The notes beneath the pieces were generated by a model that was not told where the DNA came from, ran no database searches, and worked only from the letters and a program-made list of their open reading frames with translations. From the NCBI GenBank assembly GCA_945787015.1, contig CALZGM010000003.1, positions 95,493-159,492 of the forward strand: a DNA stretch of 64,000 bases, written 5' to 3'. The first letter of the stretch is position 1, and each line of letters begins with the position of its first letter. The position numbers and the translations under genes were made by a program. This document shows positions 57,031-64,000 of the stretch, one piece after another. Source of the stretch: an uncultured Roseburia sp. (lineage in GTDB: Bacteria; Bacillota; Clostridia; Lachnospirales; Lachnospiraceae).

Positions 57031-57812
57031 TTTGGAATATTTGGAATGTGTTATATCCAATTGTGCTATATTATGTAGTTTCCGGTTTTGCATTTTTCGG
57101 AATGACGATTTTGATGGGAGAATCGCCGGAGATTTATATGATAAAACAGCTGGTGAGTTCTGCAGTTACGATTCCGTTTTTACTGTCCCTGTGGAAACAG
57201 GAGACCTATGTGGAAACGGTGGTTTACGGAAAAGGCGAAAAGGAGCCATTTGGTCGATTTATCCTTCAGGGCATTCTGCTTTGCGTTGGAACAGCATGCA
57301 TAGGAATGGCCTTGAACAATTTTATAGCGATGACACCATTGATAGAGACTTCAACAGGATTCAAGCAGGCGAATTTATTCTTTTTTTCGGGAGGAATTCT
57401 TATACGTATTCTAACATCCTGTATTGTGGTTCCGATTGCGGAGGAAGTATTATTCCGTGGTATCGTATTAAGACGTGTAACGAGAATGACAGATGAACGC
57501 TGGGGCATCTTTTTCTCGGCGGTTCTATTCGGTATTGTACATGTGAATCTGGTACAATTTCTTTATGCGACGTTACTTGGTGTAGCGTTAGCAGTCATTG
57601 TAATGAAAACAAAAAAAGTGTCTTTTGCTGTATTGGCTCATGGAATGACCAATCTGGCAGCAATTGTCAGGTCGGAAACGGGAATTTTGGATTTTTCTTA
57701 CAAGGCGGATGCGATTGGAATGCTGTTTTCCTGTCTGTTGTTATTGGCAGGAATCTTTACGCTTCATTTTGTGCTTTTTTCCAAAACACTAAAAAAAACG
57801 GGAACTTCATAA
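57027..57812 (+). CDS. CPBP family intramembrane metalloprotease
   Basis: A 261-residue protein with about seven membrane segments. The catalytic Glu pair and Arg are in AEEVLFRG, the later His motif is at FGIVHVNLVQFLYA, and HGMTN follows. The family cuts proteins within membranes and is often linked to bacteriocin immunity. It overlaps folBK by 4 bases, so it is translated as part of the folate unit, although its task is probably unrelated. Confidence 0.92.
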   Translation: MIWNIWNVLYPIVLYYVVSGFAFFGMTILMGESPEIYMIKQLVSSAVTIPFLLSLWKQETYVETVVYGKGEKEPFGRFILQGILLCVGTACIGMALNNFIAMTPLIETSTGFKQANLFFFSGGILIRILTSCIVVPIAEEVLFRGIVLRRVTRMTDERWGIFFSAVLFGIVHVNLVQFLYATLLGVALAVIVMKTKKVSFAVLAHGMTNLAAIVRSETGILDFSYKADAIGMLFSCLLLLAGIFTLHFVLFSKTLKKTGTS

Positions 57813-57861
57813 ATTATTAAGAAAAAAAGTGTGTTTCCTTCATGAAACGGAAACAAATGAG

Positions 57862-57904
57862 AAAAAGATATTTGCTATAGTAACAATAGTGAATATCTTT
57901 TTTT
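57862..57904 (+). terminator. Terminator of the folate operon
   Basis: The stem AAAAAGATATTxxCTAT pairs with ATAGxxAATATCTTTTT, with two mismatches, and is followed by more T. A smaller TGTTTCC/GGAAACA hairpin lies just upstream (57831-57855). Confidence 0.8.
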
Positions 57905-57949
57905 GAGTGGATATTCAAAAGAAATAAAGAGCAAGGAAAGATAGGGCAA

Positions 57950-58993
57950 ATGAAAGCGAGACTGGATGTCATTGATGTCAATGAAAAGGCGGGGAAAAAA
58001 CAGGAACAGGAGCAGATGGAAAACCGAAGACGTCAAAGAGAGCGGATAAGGGCAAAAAAGCTGGCGAGGCAGCGCAAAAGAAGAAAACAGCTGATACGTT
58101 TGGGAGCTTCGGTAATTATCATTGTCCTGCTTATCTGTGTCATTAAGGATATGGGAAAGAAGGATACAGTGGCAGAAGCAAGCGACTGGCAGGACAAGCA
58201 GCAGACAGAGGAAACAGAAGCTACTTATACACTGGCTTATGAAGTGGTTTATCCGGAATTTTATAAATATCATTCACCGAGAAAACTGGAGGAGTCGGAG
58301 ACTTACCGTGCATTAAAAGAGCTGGCAGAAACGTATTCTGAGTTTGAGGCAATTTATGAGGAAAGGGATAAGTACCCGGTTAAGTTACTTTCTGTTCTTT
58401 GCAATAACCCGGAAATGTTATCCTATGTGGAAGGTTATTTAAAATATGAAAATGGTGATAAAACTGTTGCTGGGGAAGCGGAGCTGACTTCCGAGGAGAA
58501 AGAACAAAAATTTCCGCTTTTTCTACAGTGGGACAAGCGCTGGGGATATGAAGAATACGGCGATTTTAATATTGCACTGTCCGGATGCGGACCAACCTGC
58601 CTATCCATGGTTCTTGTGGCACTAAATAAAGATTATGATATGACACCCAAAAAGGTTGCAGATTTTGCAATGAAAAATGGTTTCTATGTGGAAGGAACCG
58701 GAACGGCATGGAGTCTTATGAAAGAGGGAGCAAAAGAATTAGGACTATCGGCAAAAGAGGTTTCGCTGGATGAGGATGTGATGAAAAATCAGCTGGATGC
58801 CGGGAAAATGCTTATCTGTTCTGTGGGACCGGGTGATTTTACTGCACAGGGACATTTTATTGTAATCTACGATTATGATGAACACGGATTCCTAATTAAT
58901 GACCCGAATTGCGTTTATCGCAGCAGCAAAAGCTGGAGTTATCGTGAGATTGTTTCACAAATAAAAATCTTATGGGCTTATGGTAAAAAATGA
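57950..58993 (+). CDS. Membrane-anchored C39-like cysteine peptidase
   Basis: A 347-residue protein. A very basic, Arg/Lys/Gln-rich cytoplasmic tail of about 45 residues leads to one membrane segment (about 48-64), then an outside domain with a C39-type papain-like fold. The catalytic Cys is in ALSGCGPTCLSMVL and the His in GHFIVIYDYDEHGF, followed by NDPN. It is probably a type II membrane protein acting on cell-surface peptides. Substrate unknown. Confidence 0.85.
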   Translation: MKARLDVIDVNEKAGKKQEQEQMENRRRQRERIRAKKLARQRKRRKQLIRLGASVIIIVLLICVIKDMGKKDTVAEASDWQDKQQTEETEATYTLAYEVVYPEFYKYHSPRKLEESETYRALKELAETYSEFEAIYEERDKYPVKLLSVLCNNPEMLSYVEGYLKYENGDKTVAGEAELTSEEKEQKFPLFLQWDKRWGYEEYGDFNIALSGCGPTCLSMVLVALNKDYDMTPKKVADFAMKNGFYVEGTGTAWSLMKEGAKELGLSAKEVSLDEDVMKNQLDAGKMLICSVGPGDFTAQGHFIVIYDYDEHGFLINDPNCVYRSSKSWSYREIVSQIKILWAYGKK

Positions 58994-59004
58994 GAAAAAA
59001 GTAC

Positions 59005-59033
59005 TGGAAATTGTGTCTCATACAGATTATAAT
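59005..59033 (+). promoter_or_regulatory. Promoter of the six-TM chemoreceptor gene
   Basis: TGGAAA (59005-59010) and a perfect TATAAT (59028-59033) have a 17-base spacer. The leader is about 43 bases with GGAGG 8 bases before the ATG. Confidence 0.6.
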
Positions 59034-59082
59034 AGAGAATAGAGGTTCGTCAAATAATACTATTTTCTAATGGAGGCACCCT

Positions 59083-60582
59083 ATGAAAGACACAAATGAA
59101 AAGCAGTTCCTATATAATGATATCAAGGAGCGTTATAAGCTGGTAAACAAGATTTACTTCATTGCTATGAATGTGATGTATCTCATGTTTGCAGTTTATC
59201 TGGTGATGCGTGTAGGAATGGGAAGTATTAGTAAGGGATTTGCATTTGCCAACCTTGCAATTGTCATTGTATTTATGATTATAAATGGTGTTAGTTATTT
59301 TAAAGACAAGGCAGGGGAAAAGTACAGTACCATTCAGCTGATTTTAGCAGGAATTGAAATATTCCTGGTGGGTATGAACACAGATGCTCAGTTCATTTTC
59401 TATGCATTGATTATTGTTTATTGTATGCAGATTCCATATTACAATTCCAAAAGAATTGCAAAAATGTGTATTATTGCTGGAATCGGTTTTCTGATTGTAC
59501 AGGTATTCCGTTTTAACCGGGGAATCGGACTAATGAATGTAGATGCTTTATGCTGTATGCTTTGTGTCATTTTCGGTCTCTATATTGACTGGAGAATCGG
59601 AAATATTACACAGATTTTTAACGAACATGCATTGGGATCCGTTGCTCAGCAGACAGGAACCATTCAGGAAATGTTTGATGGAATTGTAGATCTCTCTAAA
59701 GTGGTGCAGGATGAAGCAGCAAAGAGTACGGAAACTGTAGAAAAGCTGTTTGAGACCACGCAGAATGTTACTGTCAGTATGCAGGAAATCGTTGATTCTG
59801 CTACTATGACAGCACAGAGTATTGAAGAACAGAACCAGATGACTCAGAACATTCAGAGTTCGATTGCACAGACCGGAGAACGTTCGAAAAAGATGGTTGA
59901 AATTGCAACGGAATCCAATGAAAGTATTCAGAATAACATGAAGGTTATGGAGGCTTTACAGGTACAGTCTAAGCAGATTGCATCTACAAACTCAGAGGTA
60001 AGTGCTTCGATGGTTCGGTTGCAGGAAAAGACCAAAGAGGTAGAGGAAATTGCCGGTATGATTCTTGGAATCTCCAGCCAGACAAATTTACTGGCATTAA
60101 ATGCTTCGATTGAAAGTGCCCGTGCAGGAGAAGCAGGGCGCGGATTTGCAGTTGTTGCAGATCAGATTCGTCAGTTGGCTGAACAGACCAAACAGTCAAC
60201 AGAGGAAATTACCAGAATTATTAATGAATTGAATGCAAATGCAAATGAAGTAGTTGCGTCTGTTGAGAAATCTGTAGCAGCTACAGAAGATCAGAATCGT
60301 AAGATTGCTTCTGCATCCGAAGCATTTAGTAAGCTGAATGAAGATATGACCGTCTTAATTAGTGATATCAATGAGATGGATAAAGAAATCTTAGACTTAT
60401 CCGATTCCAATAATGTTATCGTAGATAATATTTCTCATTTGTCAGCTGCAACAGAAGAAGTGACTGCGAATGCAGAACAGGTACTGAACATGAGTGAAAA
60501 TAATCTGGAATTTGCGGAAGGTGTAAAGAATTCCATTGAAACAATTGAGCATTCAACCGACCAGATGAAAAAATATGTATAA
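59083..60582 (+). CDS. Methyl-accepting chemotaxis protein with six-helix membrane sensor
   Basis: A 499-residue chemoreceptor. Six hydrophobic segments fall between residues about 20 and 175, with very short loops and no periplasmic-type ligand domain or HAMP visible. A cytoplasmic coiled coil follows, with the signalling tip [20 protein letters not shown] near residues 338-357. Such a sensor would read a membrane-soluble or membrane-state signal. It stands alone and is closed by a strong terminator. It is unlike the soluble hydrogenase-MCP at 8790. Confidence 0.93.
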   Translation: MKDTNEKQFLYNDIKERYKLVNKIYFIAMNVMYLMFAVYLVMRVGMGSISKGFAFANLAIVIVFMIINGVSYFKDKAGEKYSTIQLILAGIEIFLVGMNTDAQFIFYALIIVYCMQIPYYNSKRIAKMCIIAGIGFLIVQVFRFNRGIGLMNVDALCCMLCVIFGLYIDWRIGNITQIFNEHALGSVAQQTGTIQEMFDGIVDLSKVVQDEAAKSTETVEKLFETTQNVTVSMQEIVDSATMTAQSIEEQNQMTQNIQSSIAQTGERSKKMVEIATESNESIQNNMKVMEALQVQSKQIASTNSEVSASMVRLQEKTKEVEEIAGMILGISSQTNLLALNASIESARAGEAGRGFAVVADQIRQLAEQTKQSTEEITRIINELNANANEVVASVEKSVAATEDQNRKIASASEAFSKLNEDMTVLISDINEMDKEILDLSDSNNVIVDNISHLSAATEEVTANAEQVLNMSENNLEFAEGVKNSIETIEHSTDQMKKYV

Positions 60583-60606
60583 AGAATAATGTTATCGGAT
60601 ATGAAA

Positions 60607-60635
60607 AAGACCGCTAAAGTCAGCGGTCTTTTTTT
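60607..60635 (+). terminator. Terminator after the chemoreceptor, overlapping the convergent gene's stop
   Basis: A perfect 9-bp stem, AAGACCGCT / AGCGGTCTT, has a 6-base loop and is followed by TTTTT. The minus-strand stop codon (60620-60622) lies in the loop, and the preceding A-run lets it work in both directions. Confidence 0.9.
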
Positions 60636-61198
60636 GAAGGTTTTTTTACACTATATCCAAAGGTACCAAGCTTTTTCCCCAAGAGGAAATATTCGCCATG
60701 GGAATAAGTAACCAGTCCCGTATCGTTCAAATGAAATTTCCCCTTTTCATCCAGATAAGTCTCGTCAATAGAGACCCCAAGCACATCAGCAAGAAACAGG
60801 GAATGACTGCCAAGCTCTATCACTTCGCGAACCTTACATTCAATATTGACAGGGCTCTCCGTGATTCCCGGAGCAAGGATGTGCTGTGATGACTGCGGTG
60901 TCAGTTTCATTTCATTGAATTTATCCACATCTTTCCCGGAACGAACTCCGCAATAATCAGTAGCGTAGGTCAACTCCTCTGTAACCAGATTAATGACAAA
61001 TTCACCGGATTCTTTTAGGATATGATAAGAATAGCGTTCCGGACGAATGGAGATGGAAACCATGGGGGGATTCGTACAAACGGTTCCTGCCCAGGCAACT
61101 GTAATAATATTTGGTTTTTCATCTGCATGCTGACAACTGACCATGACAGCCGGGAGAGGATAGAGCATATTACCCGCTTTCCAATGTTGTTTTGCCAT
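60620..61198 (-). CDS. Flavin reductase family protein
   Basis: A 192-residue FMN-binding split-barrel protein. Recognisable parts are the N-terminal YPLPAVMVSCQ and the flavin loop TVAWAGTVCTNPPMVSISIRPERY, then GEFVINLVTEEL. It likely binds FMN and reduces flavin or a related substrate with NAD(P)H. It is the last gene of the minus-strand block. Confidence 0.9.
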   Translation of the reverse strand: MAKQHWKAGNMLYPLPAVMVSCQHADEKPNIITVAWAGTVCTNPPMVSISIRPERYSYHILKESGEFVINLVTEELTYATDYCGVRSGKDVDKFNEMKLTPQSSQHILAPGITESPVNIECKVREVIELGSHSLFLADVLGVSIDETYLDEKGKFHLNDTGLVTYSHGEYFLLGKKLGTFGYSVKKPSKKDR

Positions 61199-61208
61199 AA
61201 AGACTCCT

Positions 61209-61724
61209 TTATTTCATCAAGATGTCCATCAGGTACATGTAGACATCTTCGTTTTGTTTTTTCCAGTTGTTACAAATGGCTTCTGCCTGTTCTTTCGTTT
61301 TCACAGATAAGGTTAGGTCAATCAGATTCGTATCCTTCTGGCGATATTGGCATCGCACAGCAAAATCACGGTTTGGAGTACGATAGTAGTCTGCGATAAT
61401 GGAATTATCATTGCGAAGCTCTAATTTGTTCTCTGCAAAATAATTGATAATATCCAGTTCAATGGCATCGGAAATTTTGTCTTTTAACAGGTTTAAGGTC
61501 TCTTTCCCGGCAGCAGTAATATAGTAATGGGTATTGTTGTGTGTGGACTCGGTACGAATCAGTTCCGCATCCAATAAGTCACTAATGACCTGCTGTACAC
61601 GAAAATAATCTGTATATTCATGCTCTAAGAAAAAATTGGTAAGCTGAGTATTGGAAAGTGGAAAATCCACTTTATCCAACATATTTAAAATGGTTAATTT
61701 ATAGATTGTAAATGGTTCAGCCAT
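61209..61724 (-). CDS. DUF4364 family winged-helix protein
   Basis: A 171-residue protein with an N-terminal winged-helix-like region (YKLTILNMLDKVDFPLSNTQ, then VQQVISDLLDAELI) of the DUF4364 family, widespread in Clostridia. It is likely DNA-binding, but no targets are known. It is separated by 10 bases from the flavin reductase gene. Confidence 0.85.
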   Translation of the reverse strand: MAEPFTIYKLTILNMLDKVDFPLSNTQLTNFFLEHEYTDYFRVQQVISDLLDAELIRTESTHNNTHYYITAAGKETLNLLKDKISDAIELDIINYFAENKLELRNDNSIIADYYRTPNRDFAVRCQYRQKDTNLIDLTLSVKTKEQAEAICNNWKKQNEDVYMYLMDILMK

Positions 61725-61766
61725 AGGATTCCTTTCTAACTTATGACAAATGAAACATTTTGCGCT

Positions 61767-62693
61767 TCACTTGCTGCCTGATGGGGAAAACAAACGTCCC
61801 TGCCAGGTATCACGTTCTTTTAAACGTTTGTGAATCGTGTTTAAGACACGTTTTTTGTCTGTGCTCCAAAGAGGAGCTATTAAAAGATTTCTTGGTCCGT
61901 CTCCGGTAAGCCGATGTAAAACGATGTGCTTTGGTAAGCGCTCGATACAGTCTACGATGAATTCACAGTATTCTTCTAAGGAGAAGAGAACAAACGGATT
62001 TGCTTCATAATAAGAAGCCAAATCAGTGTGTTTTAACACATGCAGAAGCTGCAGCTTGATACCGCTTATTGGCATATGGGCGACATGAGAAAGAGACGCA
62101 AGCATCATCTCTTTGGTTTCACCCGGTAAACCGAGAATCAGATGGACAATCACATCCAGTTTTCTCTGATTCAGGGCCAAAACCGCTGTATCAAACTGTG
62201 ATACGGTAAAGCCACTGCGGATAAACTGTAAGGTCTGCGGATGAATGGTCTGTAGACCTAACTCCACCCAGACCGGTTTGATTTGGTTGCATTCTACTAA
62301 TAAATCAAGTATTTCATCAGAGAAACAGTCACAACGTGTGGCAATGGAAAGTGCTACAATATCAGGATGTCCGATTGCTTCAAAAAACACTTTGCGCAAG
62401 TAGGGAACCGGTGCATAGGTATTGGTGTAGGCCTGAAAGTAAGCTATATATTTGGTGCACTTTGTTTTTTCCTGAATACGAAGCTTTGCTTCCTCTATCT
62501 GCTCTGTAATAGAGAGGGAAGGAGTGGCTGCAAAGTCACCGGAACCGCCTGCACTGCAAAAAATGCAGCCTCTGGTATCCAATTTTCCGTCACGATTCGG
62601 ACAGGTCATACCGGCATTTAAAGAAAGTCTATAGACCTTTTCTCCGAAAGTATTTTTTAAATAAGTATCCAGTGAATAGTAACGTGCTTCCAT
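61767..62693 (-). CDS. TIGR01212 family radical SAM protein (YtqA type)
   Basis: A 308-residue radical SAM enzyme with MTCPNRDGKLDTRGCIFC, the family's spaced Cys set for the 4Fe-4S cluster. Also seen are GLQTIHPQTLQFIRSG and HLILGLPGETKEMM. The family's reaction is unknown. It starts 1 base after the malic enzyme stop. Confidence 0.92.
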   Translation of the reverse strand: MEARYYSLDTYLKNTFGEKVYRLSLNAGMTCPNRDGKLDTRGCIFCSAGGSGDFAATPSLSITEQIEEAKLRIQEKTKCTKYIAYFQAYTNTYAPVPYLRKVFFEAIGHPDIVALSIATRCDCFSDEILDLLVECNQIKPVWVELGLQTIHPQTLQFIRSGFTVSQFDTAVLALNQRKLDVIVHLILGLPGETKEMMLASLSHVAHMPISGIKLQLLHVLKHTDLASYYEANPFVLFSLEEYCEFIVDCIERLPKHIVLHRLTGDGPRNLLIAPLWSTDKKRVLNTIHKRLKERDTWQGRLFSPSGSK

Positions 62694-62694
62694 G

Positions 62695-63846
62695 TTATTT
62701 GATATGAGATTTTACCGCCTGACTGACAACATCGGCAACACGAGGGTCAAATGCTTCCGGCATGATAAAATCATCATTCAATTCTTCATCGGAAACAAGG
62801 TTTGCCAAAGCTTCTGCAGCAGCAAGCTTCATTTCTTCTGTAATCTGGCTTGCGCGGCCTTCTAAAGCGCCTTTAAAGATTCCCGGGAAAGCGATGACAT
62901 TGTTTACCTGGTTCGGAAAATCGCTTCGTCCGGTTCCTACCACACGTGCGCCGGCAGCTTTTGCCACATCCGGCATGATTTCCGGAACAGGGTTTGCCAT
63001 TGCAAAGAGGATAGAATCCTTATTCATGGAAGCAACCATTTCTGCTGAAACGATATTCGGAGCGGATACTCCGACAAAAATGTCGGCTCCCTTTAAAGCA
63101 TCTGCTAAGGTGCCTGTCTGATTTTCTAAGTTGGTGACTTCTGTCATTTTTTTCTGCATCCAGTTTAAGTTCGGATAATCTTTTCCAATGATTCCTTCTC
63201 TGTCACACATGGTAACATGAGAAAAACCATAGGTCAGTAATAGCTTTGTAATGGCTACTCCGGCAGAACCGGCACCGTTTACAATTACCTTGCAGTCTTC
63301 TTTTTTCTTTCCGGTTAACCGTAAACCGTTGATAATACCGGCTAATACAACGATAGCAGTTCCGTGCTGGTCATCGTGGAAAACAGGAATATCTAACATT
63401 GCTTTTAAGCGCTCTTCAATTTCAAAACAGCGTGGGGCAGAAATATCCTCTAAATTAATGCCGCCGAATCCCGGCGCAAGATTTTTAATCGTGGTAATGA
63501 TTTCTTCGGTATCCTGTGTATCGAGACAGATTGGAATCGCGTTTACGTTTCCAAATTCTTTGAACAGGACGCATTTACCTTCCATAACTGGCATAGCAGC
63601 GTATGGTCCGATATTTCCGAGACCTAAAACAGCACTTCCGTCTGAAATGACAGCGACCGTATTGGCCTTCATGGTATAAGTGTAGGCAGCCTCTTTGTTT
63701 TCTGCGATGACCTTACAAGGCTCTGCAACACCCGGTGTATATGCAATTGCTAAATCCTCACGGGAATTTACTTTTGATTTTGCGGTGGTTTCTAATTTTC
63801 CATTCCATTCTTCATGCATCTTAAGTGCTTTTTCTTTCAAGTCCAT
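62695..63846 (-). CDS. maeA: NAD(P)-dependent malic enzyme
   Basis: A 383-residue decarboxylating malate dehydrogenase of the short bacterial type, making pyruvate and CO2 from malate. Family features are AIAYTPGVAEPCK, DGSAVLGLGNIGP, FHDDQHGTAIV (metal Asp residues) and NGAGSAGVAITKLL for the dinucleotide. The start at 63846 has GGAGGT 5-10 bases ahead; a longer frame to 63864 would begin upstream of that site. It leads the minus-strand block. Confidence 0.94.
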   Translation of the reverse strand: MDLKEKALKMHEEWNGKLETTAKSKVNSREDLAIAYTPGVAEPCKVIAENKEAAYTYTMKANTVAVISDGSAVLGLGNIGPYAAMPVMEGKCVLFKEFGNVNAIPICLDTQDTEEIITTIKNLAPGFGGINLEDISAPRCFEIEERLKAMLDIPVFHDDQHGTAIVVLAGIINGLRLTGKKKEDCKVIVNGAGSAGVAITKLLLTYGFSHVTMCDREGIIGKDYPNLNWMQKKMTEVTNLENQTGTLADALKGADIFVGVSAPNIVSAEMVASMNKDSILFAMANPVPEIMPDVAKAAGARVVGTGRSDFPNQVNNVIAFPGIFKGALEGRASQITEEMKLAAAEALANLVSDEELNDDFIMPEAFDPRVADVVSQAVKSHIK

Positions 63847-63882
63847 AATAGACCTCCGTTCCATTCTTTTCTAAACAAGACA

Positions 63883-63911
63883 ATCATAGCATTTCAGTTT
63901 TCATTTATCAA
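63883..63911 (-). promoter_or_regulatory. maeA: maeA promoter (minus strand)
   Basis: Read on the minus strand, TTGATA (63911-63906) and TATGAT (63888-63883) have a 17-base spacer, and the start codon is at 63846. Confidence 0.75.
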
Positions 63912-64000
63912 GAAAAAAGGACTTCCCTTTTGAGAAAAAATAAGTTATAATCCCATCTTTGACAGTCAAAATGCGAGGAGCCGCAGTATTTACGCAGAAT
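63912..64000 (+). other. Right-edge intergenic DNA, possible divergent promoter
   Basis: A perfect TATAAT lies at 63946-63951 with only a weak -35 candidate (TTCCCT at 63922). A small palindrome, TTTGACAGTCAAA, lies about 10 bases further. No gene can be supported before the window ends. Confidence 0.3.

Noticed and set aside
57002-57496. A 164-codon frame overlapping folBK and the CPBP gene
   Set aside because: It runs in a second frame through the CPBP protease gene, whose motifs are clear. No family features are present.
63946-64000. Start of a rightward gene at the window edge
   Set aside because: A TATAAT is present, but the -35 is weak and too little sequence remains to judge any reading frame.

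Overview
The window reads as chromosomal DNA of a low-to-moderate GC Gram-positive anaerobe of the class Clostridia, most likely family Lachnospiraceae. The basis is the gene order ackA-yceD-rpmF-(yesL)-plsX-acpP-rnc-smc-ftsY, ylxM-ffh-rpsP-khpA-rimM-trmD-rplS and lepB-ylqF-rnhB-ylqG-ylqH-yraN. Supporting signs are strong GGAGG-type ribosome binding sites, sigma-A-type promoters with 17-nt spacers, a split PurO/PurV route for IMP synthesis, DUF4364 and DUF512 genes, and an N-terminus of L32 beginning SICPKNK. No tRNA, rRNA, CRISPR array, prophage or transposase gene was seen. Nearly all genes are on the + strand. The exceptions are tmcAL and a four-gene block at the right end (maeA, radical SAM, DUF4364, flavin reductase).

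Layout. 1-8.7 kb: 3' part of polA, a dephospho-CoA kinase fused in frame to an FtsA-like ATPase, walJ, an ACT-domain/PFL-family pair, and the two last enzymes of IMP synthesis (PurO type plus a stand-alone AICAR transformylase). 8.7-11.3 kb: an accessory-looking block with its own promoter. It holds a [FeFe]-hydrogenase-like protein ending in a chemoreceptor signalling domain, followed by a 530-bp non-coding element made of two large inverted repeats that starts on the last base of the gene's stop codon. 11.3-23.6 kb: tmcAL (convergent), ackA, the L32/fatty-acid/RNase III/SMC/FtsY cluster and threonine ammonia-lyase. 23.6-38.6 kb: apt, an HD-GYP response regulator, SRP and ribosome-maturation genes (with a TrmD-GNAT fusion), L19, a MATE exporter, signal peptidase, YlqF, RNase HII, an orphan FliK-like/FlhB-C-like pair, YraN, PgeF and an M42 peptidase. 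38.6-42 kb: a YtrA-type GntR repressor with a perfect operator, and its ABC exporter. 42-49.3 kb: DUF512, der, plsY, gpsA, dut, the multi-sugar ABC ATPase UgpC/MsmK and a PucR-type regulator. 49.3-57.8 kb: a type IIA topoisomerase pair (ParE/ParC-like), then a tightly overlapping folate operon folC-folE-folP-folBK and a CPBP membrane protease. 57.9-64 kb: a C39-like peptidase, a six-TM chemoreceptor, then the minus-strand block.

Most of the window is conserved housekeeping. The parts that deserve attention are the hydrogenase-chemoreceptor hybrid with its adjoining palindromic element, three gene fusions (CoaE-FtsA-like, TrmD-GNAT, FolB-FolK), and several compact regulatory structures: the GntR operator, a 22-bp palindrome containing a -35 box, and competing hairpins after acpP. 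Functional calls rest on motif recognition and gene context. No database search was possible.
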